Positions 1 to 9,157 of a stretch of DNA of 38,670 nucleotides are shown piece by piece. Under the pieces are notes generated by a model. It was not told where the DNA came from and did not search any database. It worked only from the letters and a program-made list of their open reading frames with translations. The stretch spans positions 1-38,670 of the forward strand of contig JAWLBM010000045.1 in assembly GCA_041687675.1 (NCBI GenBank). The letters are read 5' to 3'. The number at the start of each line of letters is the position of its first letter. The stretch's first letter is position 1. Origin of the DNA: JAWLBM01 sp041687675 (GTDB lineage: Bacteria > Pseudomonadota > Alphaproteobacteria > Rhizobiales > Pleomorphomonadaceae). The position numbers were made by a program, and so were the translations under genes.

Positions 1-31
1 CCCGGGGCGCCGCGCGCCCTGCGGGCGCGCG

Positions 32-290
32 CCCCTCATCCGCCGGCATTCGCCGGCACCTTCTCCCCGGGAGGGGAGAAGGGGAGCGGGCCCCGCGCGC
101 TCCGCCATTTTCCGGCCGCCGCAGGCGCCACGGCCGCCGGTGTCTCCCCCTTCTCCCTCGAGGGAGAAGGTGCCGGCGAATGCCGGCGGATGAGGGGGGA
201 CACGCCGACCGGCGGGGTTCTCCCCCTCATCCGCCCCTTCGGAGCCCCTTCTCCCCGGTGGGGAGAAGGGGAAGGCGGAGGGGGGTGCCC
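32..290. repeat. Composite palindromic intergenic repeat, copy A
   Basis: Three copies of a palindromic element with the core CCTCATCCGCC followed by GGCACCTTCTCCC and its complement. Positions 32-67 and 162-197 are a perfect 36-bp inverted repeat 94 nt apart. A third copy begins near 224 and ends with a short CTTCTCCCC/GGGGAGAAG hairpin. The element lies immediately downstream of the minus-strand exporter gene ending at 307. It could act as a transcription stop or an mRNA-end stabiliser, but that is inference. The same composite arrangement recurs at 3391-3663. Confidence 0.85.
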
Positions 291-306
291 TCCTCGGGGA
301 CCGCCG

Positions 307-2184
<1,878 letters not shown>

Positions 2185-2380
2185 GCGATCGTCCTTCCTC
2201 GTGTCCCGCCGGTCCGGCCGGGCCTTTATTGCCGGCCGCGCCGGGGCGGCCCCGCGATGGCGGCGAGGAGAGTCCGGCGGCGGTGGCTCTCCAATTCGTG
2301 ACCCGGTCGTGATGACCCTCCGCCGCGCTTGGTGCGTATCGTCGGTCCTACCTGCAGCCCCAGATCAAAGGAACCGGGAC

Positions 2381-3355
2381 ATGGTGACCAGCCCCTTCGA
2401 CGTCAACCGCCGCAGCCTTCTCCTCGGCACCGCCGCACTCGCCGGCGCCGCCTCGGCAGGCGTCGCCGGCGTGGGCCTTGCGGCCGCGCAGGATGCACCC
2501 TCGACGGCCGAGGCGCCGACCTGGAACCGGCTGAGCCTCGGCGACTTCACCGTCACCACCTACCTCGACGGCATGCGCCCGGGCGAGGGCCCGCACCCGA
2601 TCTTCGGCATGGACCAGCCGGCCGAGGCCGTGCAGGACCTGATGGAGGAGAACTTCCTGCCGCCGTCCGAATTCGTCAACTACTTCACGCCGACGCTGGT
2701 CGACACGGGATCGGAGAAGATCCTGTTCGACACCGGCCTCGGCGCCGGCGCCCGCGAGAACGGCCTCGGCATGCTCGCCGCCCGCCTCGCCGCGTCCGGC
2801 GTCGACCCGGCCGACATCGACGTCGTGGTGATCACCCACATGCACGGTGACCACATCGGCGGGCTGATGGAGAACGGCGCGCCGGCCTTCGCCAACGCCC
2901 GCTACGTCACCACCGCCCGCGAGTACGACTACTGGACCAAGGAGGCGGACGCCGAGCGCGCCAAGGGCGTGGTGGCGAACGTCGTGCCGCTCGCCGAGAA
3001 GTTCACCTTCCTCTCCGACGGCGGCGAGGTGGTGCCGGGCATCACGGCGATGGCCGCCCACGGCCACACCCCGGGCCACACGATCTACAACATCGAGAGC
3101 GGCGGCCGCCGGCTGGTGCTGACTGCGGACACCGCCAACCACTACGTGGCCTCGCTGCAGCGCCCGGACTGGGAGGTCCGCTTCGACATGGACAAGGCGG
3201 CCGCGGCGGCCTCCCGCAAGGAGGTCTTCGGCATGCTCGCCGCCGACAGGGTGCCCTTCATCGGCTACCACATGCCCTTCCCGGCGATCGGCTACGTCGA
3301 GCCGCACGGCCCGGGCTTCCGCTTCGTGCCGGTGACCTACCAGTTCGAGGTCTGA
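2381..3355 (+). CDS. Tat-exported metallo-beta-lactamase-fold hydrolase
   Basis: A 324-residue MBL-fold metallo-hydrolase. The N-terminus carries a twin-arginine signal (NRRSLLLG, residues about 9-16) followed by an Ala/Gly-rich hydrophobic stretch and an AxA-type cleavage site (LAAAQ), so the protein should be folded in the cytoplasm and exported to the periplasm. The zinc-binding motif HMHGDH is at residues 153-158. Further metal-ligand candidates are in AHGHTPGHT and LTADTANHY. This motif set is shared by lactonase-like and general MBL hydrolases, so the substrate cannot be assigned. The start is ATG with AAAGGA 8 nt upstream. The gene is transcribed away from the exporter ending at 307 and towards the one ending at 3684. 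A shared role with them is only suggested by position. Confidence 0.9.
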   Translation: MVTSPFDVNRRSLLLGTAALAGAASAGVAGVGLAAAQDAPSTAEAPTWNRLSLGDFTVTTYLDGMRPGEGPHPIFGMDQPAEAVQDLMEENFLPPSEFVNYFTPTLVDTGSEKILFDTGLGAGARENGLGMLAARLAASGVDPADIDVVVITHMHGDHIGGLMENGAPAFANARYVTTAREYDYWTKEADAERAKGVVANVVPLAEKFTFLSDGGEVVPGITAMAAHGHTPGHTIYNIESGGRRLVLTADTANHYVASLQRPDWEVRFDMDKAAAAASRKEVFGMLAADRVPFIGYHMPFPAIGYVEPHGPGFRFVPVTYQFEV

Positions 3356-3390
3356 CGGGGGCAGGGCGTGCGGGGAGACCCCTCCGGCCG

Positions 3391-3663
3391 CGCGCCCTGC
3401 GGGCGCGCGCCCCTCATCCGCCCTTCGGGCACCTTCTCCCCGGGAGGGGAGAAGGGGAGCGGGCCCCGGCCGCCGCGCCATTCTCCGGCCGCTGCAGGCG
3501 CCACGCCCGCCGGTGAGTCTCCCCTTCTCCCTCGAGGGAGAAGGTGCCGGCGGATGCCGGCGGATGAGGGGGGACACGCCGACGGGCGGAGTTCTCACCC
3601 TCATCCACCCCTTCGGGCACCCTCTCCCCTCGGGGAGAAGGGTGACCACGCAGGCGGATGAGA
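3391..3663. repeat. Composite palindromic intergenic repeat, copy B
   Basis: Fills the gap between the convergent MBL gene and the second exporter. It repeats the arrangement of 1-290: a GCGCGCCC...GGGCGCGC palindrome, a CCTCATCCGCC element, a non-palindromic spacer (about 3460-3520) resembling 75-145, an inverted element copy, then a third copy near 3597-3663. Because the spacer also matches copy A, this looks like part of a segmental duplication and not just independent repeat insertions. Confidence 0.85.
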
Positions 3664-3683
3664 GTCTTCGGCGGGCGCGTCCC

Positions 3684-5537
3684 TCACTCCGCCGCCGCCT
3701 CGCGTTCCTCGCCGAGGTCGAGGAAGCCGCCGGTCTGGCGCCTCCAGAGGCCGGCGTAGAGGCCGCCGCGGGCGACGAGGTCGACGTGGGTGCCGGTCTC
3801 GACGATGCGGCCGTGGTCCATCACGACGAGGCGGTCCATCCGGGCGATGGTGGAGAGGCGGTGGGCGATGGCGATCACCGTCTTGCCCTGCATCAACGTG
3901 CCGAGGCTCTCCTGGATCGCCGCCTCGACGTCCGAATCGAGCGCCGAGGTCGCCTCGTCGAGGACGAGGATCGGCGCGTTCTTCAGGAGAACGCGGGCGA
4001 TGGCGATCCGCTGGCGCTGGCCTCCGGAGAGCTTGACGCCCCGCTCGCCGACATGGGCGTCGAAGCCCGTCCGGCCGCGGTTGTCGGAGAGGTCCGGGAT
4101 GAAGTCGTAGGCGCGGGCGAGCTTCGCCGCGGCGATCATCTCCTCGTCGCTGGCGTCCGGGCGGCCGTACTTGATGTTGTCGCGGATCGAGCGGTGGAGC
4201 AGGGAGGTGTCCTGGGTGACGACCCCGACGGCGGCGCGCAGGCTGTCCTGGGTGACGCCCGAGATGTCCTGTCCATCGACCAGGATGCGACCGCTCTCGA
4301 GGTCGTAGAAACGCAGGAAGACGCTGACCATCGTCGACTTGCCGGCGCCCGACGGGCCGATCAGCCCGATCTTCTCGCCCGGGCGGATGTCCAGCGTCAC
4401 GCCGTCGAGGGCGCCGCGGGCCCGGCCATAGTGGAACTGCACGTCCTCGAAGCGGATCGCGCCGCCGGAGACCTTGAGCGGCACCGCCCTCGGCCGGTCG
4501 ACCACCTCGTGGGTCATCGAGATGGTGTCGAGCCCGTCCTTCACCGTTCCGATGTTGTCGAAGATGCCGGTCACCTCCCACATGATCCAGCCGGACATGT
4601 TGACGATGCGGATGAGCAGGCCGCAGACGAGGGCGATCGCGCCGATGGTGATCGCGCCCTGCGCCCAGAGCCAGACGGACAGGGCCCCGGTGACCAGCAG
4701 CAGCATCGAGTTCGACACCGACAGCGACGACGTCATGATGGTGATCAGCCGCTGCTGGCGGCGGTACTTCTCCGTGTGGTCGGCGATCACCTCGCGGGCG
4801 TAGCCGTCCTCGCGCTCGGCGTGGGCGAACAGCTTCACCGTCTGCATGTTGGTGTAGCTGTCGACGACGCGGCCGGTGAGCATAGACCGCGCCTCGGAGA
4901 TGTGCTCGGCCGCCCGCGCCACCTTCGGCACCAGCTTCGACAGGATGGCGATGTAGACGGCGAGCCAGGCCAGGATCGGCACGGCGAGGCGCATGTCCAC
5001 CTCGACGAACAGCACCATCGCGCTGGCGACGTAGAGGCCGACGAACCAGATGGCGTCGAAGGCGGTGACGAGCGACTCGCGCAGCGCCGGGCCGGTCTGC
5101 ACCACCTTGGCCGCGACGCGGCCGGCGAAGTCGTTGGAGAAGAAGGAGATCGACTGCCGCAGCACGTGCCGGTGGTTCTGCCAGCGGACGAGGTTGGTGA
5201 ACCCCGGGGCGATCGCCTGGTGGACGAGGAGGTCGTGCAGGAAGGTGAAGGCCGGACGCGCGACGCCGACCACAAGGGCCATCCACAGGAACATGGCGCC
5301 GTGGTCCTCGATCACCCTCTCGGGCGTCGTCACGGCGAGGAGGTCGACCAGCATGGAGATGTAGCGGAAGAGTTGCACCTCGATCAGCGCGACGAAGAAG
5401 CCGACCACCAGCAGCGCGGCGAACACCGGCCAGACCTGGCGGAAGTGGTGCCAGTAGAAGGCCGCCAGGGTGCGCGGCGGCGCGCCCTCGGGGTGGGGGC
5501 GGAAGGGGTCGATCAGTCTTTCGAACCAGGCGAACAC
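3684..5537 (-). CDS. ABC exporter half-transporter, permease fused to ATPase (paralogue 2)
   Basis: A 617-residue ABC exporter with the same architecture as its neighbour: a six-helix membrane domain (about residues 25-330), then an ATPase with Walker A GPSGAGKST (Lys near 400), VVTQD, LSGGQ, ILVLDEATS and IAHRLS, all intact. The GTG start at 5537 has GGAG about 7 nt upstream. From about residue 340 to the end it is almost identical to the product of 307-2184, and the DNA is equally similar, while the membrane halves differ clearly. The two may form a heterodimer, or two homodimers of different specificity. Nothing in the sequence shows the substrate. The 271 nt upstream (5538-5808) are GC-rich with no gene I can support. 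Confidence 0.92.
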   Translation of the reverse strand: MFAWFERLIDPFRPHPEGAPPRTLAAFYWHHFRQVWPVFAALLVVGFFVALIEVQLFRYISMLVDLLAVTTPERVIEDHGAMFLWMALVVGVARPAFTFLHDLLVHQAIAPGFTNLVRWQNHRHVLRQSISFFSNDFAGRVAAKVVQTGPALRESLVTAFDAIWFVGLYVASAMVLFVEVDMRLAVPILAWLAVYIAILSKLVPKVARAAEHISEARSMLTGRVVDSYTNMQTVKLFAHAEREDGYAREVIADHTEKYRRQQRLITIMTSSLSVSNSMLLLVTGALSVWLWAQGAITIGAIALVCGLLIRIVNMSGWIMWEVTGIFDNIGTVKDGLDTISMTHEVVDRPRAVPLKVSGGAIRFEDVQFHYGRARGALDGVTLDIRPGEKIGLIGPSGAGKSTMVSVFLRFYDLESGRILVDGQDISGVTQDSLRAAVGVVTQDTSLLHRSIRDNIKYGRPDASDEEMIAAAKLARAYDFIPDLSDNRGRTGFDAHVGERGVKLSGGQRQRIAIARVLLKNAPILVLDEATSALDSDVEAAIQESLGTLMQGKTVIAIAHRLSTIARMDRLVVMDHGRIVETGTHVDLVARGGLYAGLWRRQTGGFLDLGEEREAAAE

Positions 5538-5808
5538 GGGACGGCTCCAATGGAACGCGGCCGCCGCGGCCGGAGAGGGCGCGGCGGGCGGACGGGTGCG
5601 GGGCCCGTGCGGGCGAAGGCCCGCCGGCCCTCTCAGGTCGGCCCCCGGGTACAGGATCGCCCGCCGGAACCGCCGGCCGCCGGAACCGGCGGGGACGGAC
5701 GGGACGGGCTGTCGGGCGGTCGCTCGCCGGCCTCCGGCCGGTCGTCGCCGCGTTCTTCGTTGTCCGACGCTCTGATACTCCGATCCGCGTCGCGGCGGAA
5801 GGGGTCGC

Positions 5809-6249
5809 TCAGTCGTCGATCGGGACGAACACCGGGCCGCGCATGCGGTAGACGAGTTCGCCGCGCTGGTTGACGCCGGTGGCCTCGCTGGTCAGCAGCG
5901 CCCAGCCCTTCCGGCTCGCGAGGCGGCGCTTGGAAGTGGCGACGTTGGTGAAGGTGACGGTGTCGCCCACCCGCACCGGCTTCAGCCAGTCGATCGCCTC
6001 GAGGCCGGGGGAGATGCCGGCGAGGCCGCCGCGGCGGCGACTGTGCTCGACCGTCAGCCGCATCCAGGCCGCCGCCGTGTGCCAGCCGGAGGCGATCAGG
6101 CCGCCGAAGTGGCTCCTCGCCGCGGCCTCGTCGTCGACGTGGAAGGGCTGCGGGTCGAAGGCGCGGGCGAACTCCAGCACCTCATCGCGGGCGAAGGTGT
6201 GGCTGCCGACCAGGACCGGTTCGCCGACGCGGATGTCGTCGTAGCGCAT
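5809..6249 (-). CDS. MaoC family dehydratase (hot-dog fold), second of pair
   Basis: A 146-residue MaoC/(R)-specific enoyl-CoA hydratase-like protein. The family motif is present as FDPQPFHVDD (catalytic-type Asp32 and His37) followed by FGGLIASGWHT, which matches the hydratase-2 pattern of an Asp and His embedded before a Gly-rich substrate loop. Proteins of this length act as single hot-dog subunits that dimerise. The expected reaction is hydration or dehydration of acyl-CoA thioesters in the cytoplasm, but the acyl substrate is unknown. The ATG start lies 4 nt after the stop of the upstream MaoC gene, so the pair is surely co-transcribed and could form a heterodimer. Confidence 0.88.
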   Translation of the reverse strand: MRYDDIRVGEPVLVGSHTFARDEVLEFARAFDPQPFHVDDEAAARSHFGGLIASGWHTAAAWMRLTVEHSRRRGGLAGISPGLEAIDWLKPVRVGDTVTFTNVATSKRRLASRKGWALLTSEATGVNQRGELVYRMRGPVFVPIDD

Positions 6250-6253
6250 GGCT

Positions 6254-6715
6254 TCACGCTCCCACGATCACGGTGCAGGCGAAGGAGGTGGCGGGCGCGC
6301 CGTCCGCGCCGACGAGGTCGAAGCGCATGTCGACGTAGCCGCGGTCGCCGCGGCCCGAGGGGCGGACCGAGAGCACCTCGTAGCGGCCGGAGAGCCGCTC
6401 GCCCGGGCGGACCGGCCGGTGCCACTTGAGGTCCCGCACGCCGCCGGAGCCCATCGACTTCGCCCCCGCGAGAAGCCCGGTCGCAATCAGCCGCATCAGC
6501 AGCGAGGCCGTGTGCCAGCCGGAGGCGGCGAGCCCGCCGAGCGGCGAGGCGCGGCCGGCCTCCTCGTCGAGGTGGAACGGCTGCGGGTCCCACCTGCCGG
6601 CGAAGTCGACGATGGCGGCCCGGTCGATGTCGACCGATCCGAGGTCGCCGGTCTCGCCGGGCAGGAAGTTCAGGAAGCCGCGGAGCGGCCGCGGGGAGGG
6701 GGTGTCGTCGTTCAT
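6254..6715 (-). CDS. MaoC family dehydratase (hot-dog fold), first of pair
   Basis: A 153-residue MaoC-like protein with WDPQPFHLDEE (Asp43, His48) and LGGLAASGWHTA, the same active-site layout as the following gene but clearly divergent elsewhere. It has a 20-residue N-terminal extension relative to its partner. It is the promoter-proximal gene of the two-gene unit. Its start faces the long divergent region before mraZ, with an MraZ-operator-like sequence about 64 nt upstream (6779-6805). Its function is probably enoyl-CoA hydratase-like. Recruitment to a specific pathway cannot be told from the sequence. Confidence 0.87.
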   Translation of the reverse strand: MNDDTPSPRPLRGFLNFLPGETGDLGSVDIDRAAIVDFAGRWDPQPFHLDEEAGRASPLGGLAASGWHTASLLMRLIATGLLAGAKSMGSGGVRDLKWHRPVRPGERLSGRYEVLSVRPSGRGDRGYVDMRFDLVGADGAPATSFACTVIVGA

Positions 6716-6778
6716 GTCCAGGATCCGTTGACAGGCGCTGCGTAGCAGCCGCGCCCGGGGTTGTCACCGGGACGGGCT

Positions 6779-6805
6779 TGGGACGGCATGGGAGCAATCG
6801 TGGGA
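6779..6805 (-). promoter_or_regulatory. MraZ-operator-like site facing the maoC pair
   Basis: Three TGGGA words on the plus strand at 6779, 6789 and 6801 (spacings 10 and 12). Read on the maoC coding strand, positions 6796-6778 match 7101-7119 of the mraZ operator at 17 of 19 bases. The site keeps the same orientation relative to its downstream gene as the mraZ operator does. No good -35/-10 pair is conserved here, so activity is uncertain. Confidence 0.45.
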
Positions 6806-7088
6806 TCCTGCGGGCGCCGAGGCAGAGCCGCGGGATCCGGCCCGGTCAGGCCGTGGGCCGACGCCGGCCGTCGGCGGCGGGGATCGGTGGTCGGTGGCCT
6901 CGGAGGCGGCCCTGCCGGTCGGTCCCACCTCGTCCCCCCGCCGTGGCTCGAAAGCCACGCAGGCCCGGAAAGCTGCGGTCCCCCGGCCTCGGAACACGCT
7001 CCGAATTGCGCGGCAACCTTTTGTTAATCCTAATCAATGATGAATGAACGAACCGGTGGAGATCCGGGATCCGAGAACGCTGGTTTCG

Positions 7089-7118
7089 TTGACGCCCATA
7101 TGCTCCCATGCTATCCCA
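7089..7118 (+). promoter_or_regulatory. mraZ (dcw) promoter with three MraZ boxes
   Basis: TTGAC at 7089-7093, a 17-nt spacer, then CTATCC at 7111-7116 resemble the alphaproteobacterial housekeeping promoter (CTTGAC-N17-CTATAT). Three CCCA words (TGGG on the minus strand) sit at exactly 10-bp steps, 7095, 7105 and 7115, inside the spacer and across the -10. TGGGN repeats at 10-bp steps are the known MraZ binding pattern, so repression by occlusion by the first gene product is likely. Confidence 0.75.
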
Positions 7119-7295
7119 AACACACGCGTCGAGCCGTACCGCCGAGGGTTTCAGGGCGGTGCAGGGCGGCGGCCGCGGGGGCGATCGAGGCTCCGAATTC
7201 CAGTCGATGGGCCGTCTCGCGTGGCGAGGGGCGGGGTGGCGGCCAGGCCGCCGTCGCGAACCTCAGCGCGCTGGCCGTCGGACCCGGGGAGAGGC

Positions 7296-7760
7296 ATGAA
7301 CGGCTTCGTGTCGCGCTACACCAACCGGATCGACCGCAAGGGACGGGTCTCCGTCCCGGCGCCGTTCCGGCAGGTGCTGGCGCGCGACGGCTTCGAGGGC
7401 CTCTACTGCTATCCCTCGCTGGACATGCAGGCGGTGGACGCGGGCGGCAACGGGCTGCTCGGCGAGATCGAGCGGCACCTTGCCCGCTTCGAGCCGTTCA
7501 CCGAGGCGCACGACTATCTCTCCACGGCCTTCTACGGCCTCTCGGAACGGCTCGCCATGGATCCGGAGGGGCGCATCGGCCTGACGCCGTCGCTCCTCGA
7601 GTGCACCGGGATCGCCGAGGCGGTGACCTTCGTCGGGCAGGGCTACAAGTTCCAGATCTGGGCGCCGGAGCGCTACGCCGAGCACGAGGCGGAGGCGCGT
7701 CGGCGGGCCCTGGCGCTGCGCCGCGGCGTCCGCCCGGCCGCGCTGGAGGAGGCGACGTGA
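7296..7760 (+). CDS. mraZ: Transcriptional regulator MraZ
   Basis: A 154-residue MraZ protein, the conserved first gene of dcw clusters. It is made of two AbrB-like SpoVT beta-barrel repeats: the first carries YTNRIDRKGRVSVPAPFR (residues about 8-25), the second LSERLAMDPEGRIGLTPSLL. The DxxGR signatures are present in both. The ring-shaped oligomer binds TGGGN repeats upstream of its own gene and represses the cluster in E. coli; matching repeats are found at 7095-7118. The start is ATG at 7296 with GGGGAGAGG just upstream; the open frame continues further 5' but without family similarity. The stop overlaps the rsmH start. Confidence 0.95.
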   Translation: MNGFVSRYTNRIDRKGRVSVPAPFRQVLARDGFEGLYCYPSLDMQAVDAGGNGLLGEIERHLARFEPFTEAHDYLSTAFYGLSERLAMDPEGRIGLTPSLLECTGIAEAVTFVGQGYKFQIWAPERYAEHEAEARRRALALRRGVRPAALEEAT

Positions 7761-8761
7761 GCCCCGCCGCGCCGCATGTCCCGGTCCTCCTCGCCGAGGT
7801 GCTCGCCGCGCTCGCCCCGGTGGAGGGCGGCGTCTTCGTCGACGGCACCTTCGGCGCCGGCGGCTACACGCGCGCCCTGCTGGACGCCGGCGCGGCGCGG
7901 GTGGTCGGCATCGACCGCGACCCGACCGCGATCGCCGGCGGCGCGGACCTCGTCGCCGCGGCCGACGGGCGGCTCACGCTGGTCGAGGGGCGCTTCTCGG
8001 GCCTCGACGCGCATGCCGGCGCGGTGGGGGCGGCCCGGGTCGACGGCGTCGTGCTCGACATCGGCGTCTCGTCGATGCAGCTCGACCAGGCCGAGCGCGG
8101 CTTCTCCTTCCGCGGCGACGGCCCGCTCGACATGCGCATGGAGCGCGAGGGGCCGAGCGCGGCCGACCTCGTCAACAGCCTGCCGGACGCCGGGATCGCC
8201 CGCATCCTCAAAGTCTACGGCGAGGAGCGGCAGGCGGGCCGGATCGCCAGGGCCATCGTTCGCCGGCGCGACGAGCGCCCGTTCGAGCGCACCGGCGAGC
8301 TGGCCGCGGTCTGCGAGACGGTGCTCGGGGCCAAGCGCTTCGGCGAGGTGCACCCGGCGACGCGGACGTTCCAGGCCCTCCGCATCGCGGTCAACGGCGA
8401 ACTCGACGAACTGGTCGAGGCGCTCGCCGCCGCCGAGCGGCTGCTGCCCGAGGGTGGACGGCTCGCGGTGGTGACCTTCCATTCCCTGGAGGACCGCATC
8501 GTCAAGCGCTTCCTCGCCGAGCGCAGCCGCACCATCGCCCAGGGCTCGCGCCACCTGCCGGAGCAGGCGCTCGAGCCGGCGACCTTCGCCGAGGTGTCGA
8601 AGGCGATCGAGCCCGGCGAGGCGGAATGCGAGGCGAACCCGCGCGCCCGCAGCGCCAAGCTCCGCCATGCCCGCCGCACCGCCGCCCCCGCGCGGCCGGT
8701 CGATCCCGCCGGGCTCGGCGCGCCCGCGCCCGCGCATGAGGACCGGAGGCGCCGGACATGA
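7757..8761 (+). CDS. rsmH: 16S rRNA (cytosine(1402)-N(4))-methyltransferase
   Basis: A 334-residue RsmH (MraW), which methylates N4 of C1402 in the ribosomal P site using S-adenosylmethionine. The SAM loop is VDGTFGAGGYT (residues 28-38) and the acidic residue follows in GIDRDP. The family stretches LDIGVSSMQLDQAERGFSF, HPATRTFQALRIAVNGEL and VTFHSLEDRIVKRFL are complete. The start is GTG at 7757, overlapping the mraZ stop (GTGA), with GGAGGA upstream, so the two are translationally coupled. The stop overlaps the ftsL ATG in the same way. Confidence 0.95.
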   Translation: MSPAAPHVPVLLAEVLAALAPVEGGVFVDGTFGAGGYTRALLDAGAARVVGIDRDPTAIAGGADLVAAADGRLTLVEGRFSGLDAHAGAVGAARVDGVVLDIGVSSMQLDQAERGFSFRGDGPLDMRMEREGPSAADLVNSLPDAGIARILKVYGEERQAGRIARAIVRRRDERPFERTGELAAVCETVLGAKRFGEVHPATRTFQALRIAVNGELDELVEALAAAERLLPEGGRLAVVTFHSLEDRIVKRFLAERSRTIAQGSRHLPEQALEPATFAEVSKAIEPGEAECEANPRARSAKLRHARRTAAPARPVDPAGLGAPAPAHEDRRRRT

Positions 8762-9153
8762 CGAGATACGTCAACGCGCTCCTGGTGTTCCTGATGGTGC
8801 TCTCCGCGGCCGCCGTCTACGACATGAAGTACGAGGCCGAGATCGCCGCCGAGCGCCTCGCCGAGATGCAGCGGCGCATCGAGGCGGAGAAGGCGGAGAT
8901 CAGCCTCCTGAAGGCCGAGTGGAGCCTGCTCACCCAGCCGGCCCGCCTCGCCGACCTCGTCGACCGGCACCGGGACGTGCTGCAGCTGCAGCCGCTCGGG
9001 CCCGACCAGATCGGCAGCCTCGCCGACATCCCCGCCAAGCCCGTGCCGGTCGAGCCGGAGGTGCTCGGCCCGACGGCGCCCCTCGAGCTGCCGGCGGACC
9101 GCTCGGCGCAGGCCGGGCAGCTCTCCCCGACCGACCCGGCGCTGGTGCGGTGA
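8758..9153 (+). CDS. ftsL: Cell division protein FtsL
   Basis: A 131-residue bitopic inner-membrane protein. Residues about 5-22 form the single membrane segment, preceded by a very short cytoplasmic end, and about 23-62 form a heptad-like coiled coil rich in Ala, Glu and Leu. The tail is Pro-rich. Identity rests on size, topology and position between rsmH and ftsI, because FtsL sequences are poorly conserved; the LLKAEWSLLTQPARLADL segment is typical of alphaproteobacterial FtsL. It should join FtsB and FtsQ in the complex that activates FtsW/FtsI. The ATG overlaps the rsmH stop (ATGA). ftsI begins 4 nt downstream. Confidence 0.9.
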   Translation: MTRYVNALLVFLMVLSAAAVYDMKYEAEIAAERLAEMQRRIEAEKAEISLLKAEWSLLTQPARLADLVDRHRDVLQLQPLGPDQIGSLADIPAKPVPVEPEVLGPTAPLELPADRSAQAGQLSPTDPALVR

Positions 9154-9157
9154 CATC

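Larger units (their letters stand above)
6716..7295. other. Divergent intergenic region between maoC pair and mraZ
   Basis: 580 nt without a gene I can support. It holds two MraZ-operator-like sequences in opposite orientation (6779-6805 and 7095-7118), a promoter for mraZ (7089-7116), and an AT-rich patch at 7018-7050 that stands out from the GC-rich surroundings and could be a further promoter. The mraZ leader from the predicted promoter to the start codon is about 170 nt. Confidence 0.6.
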
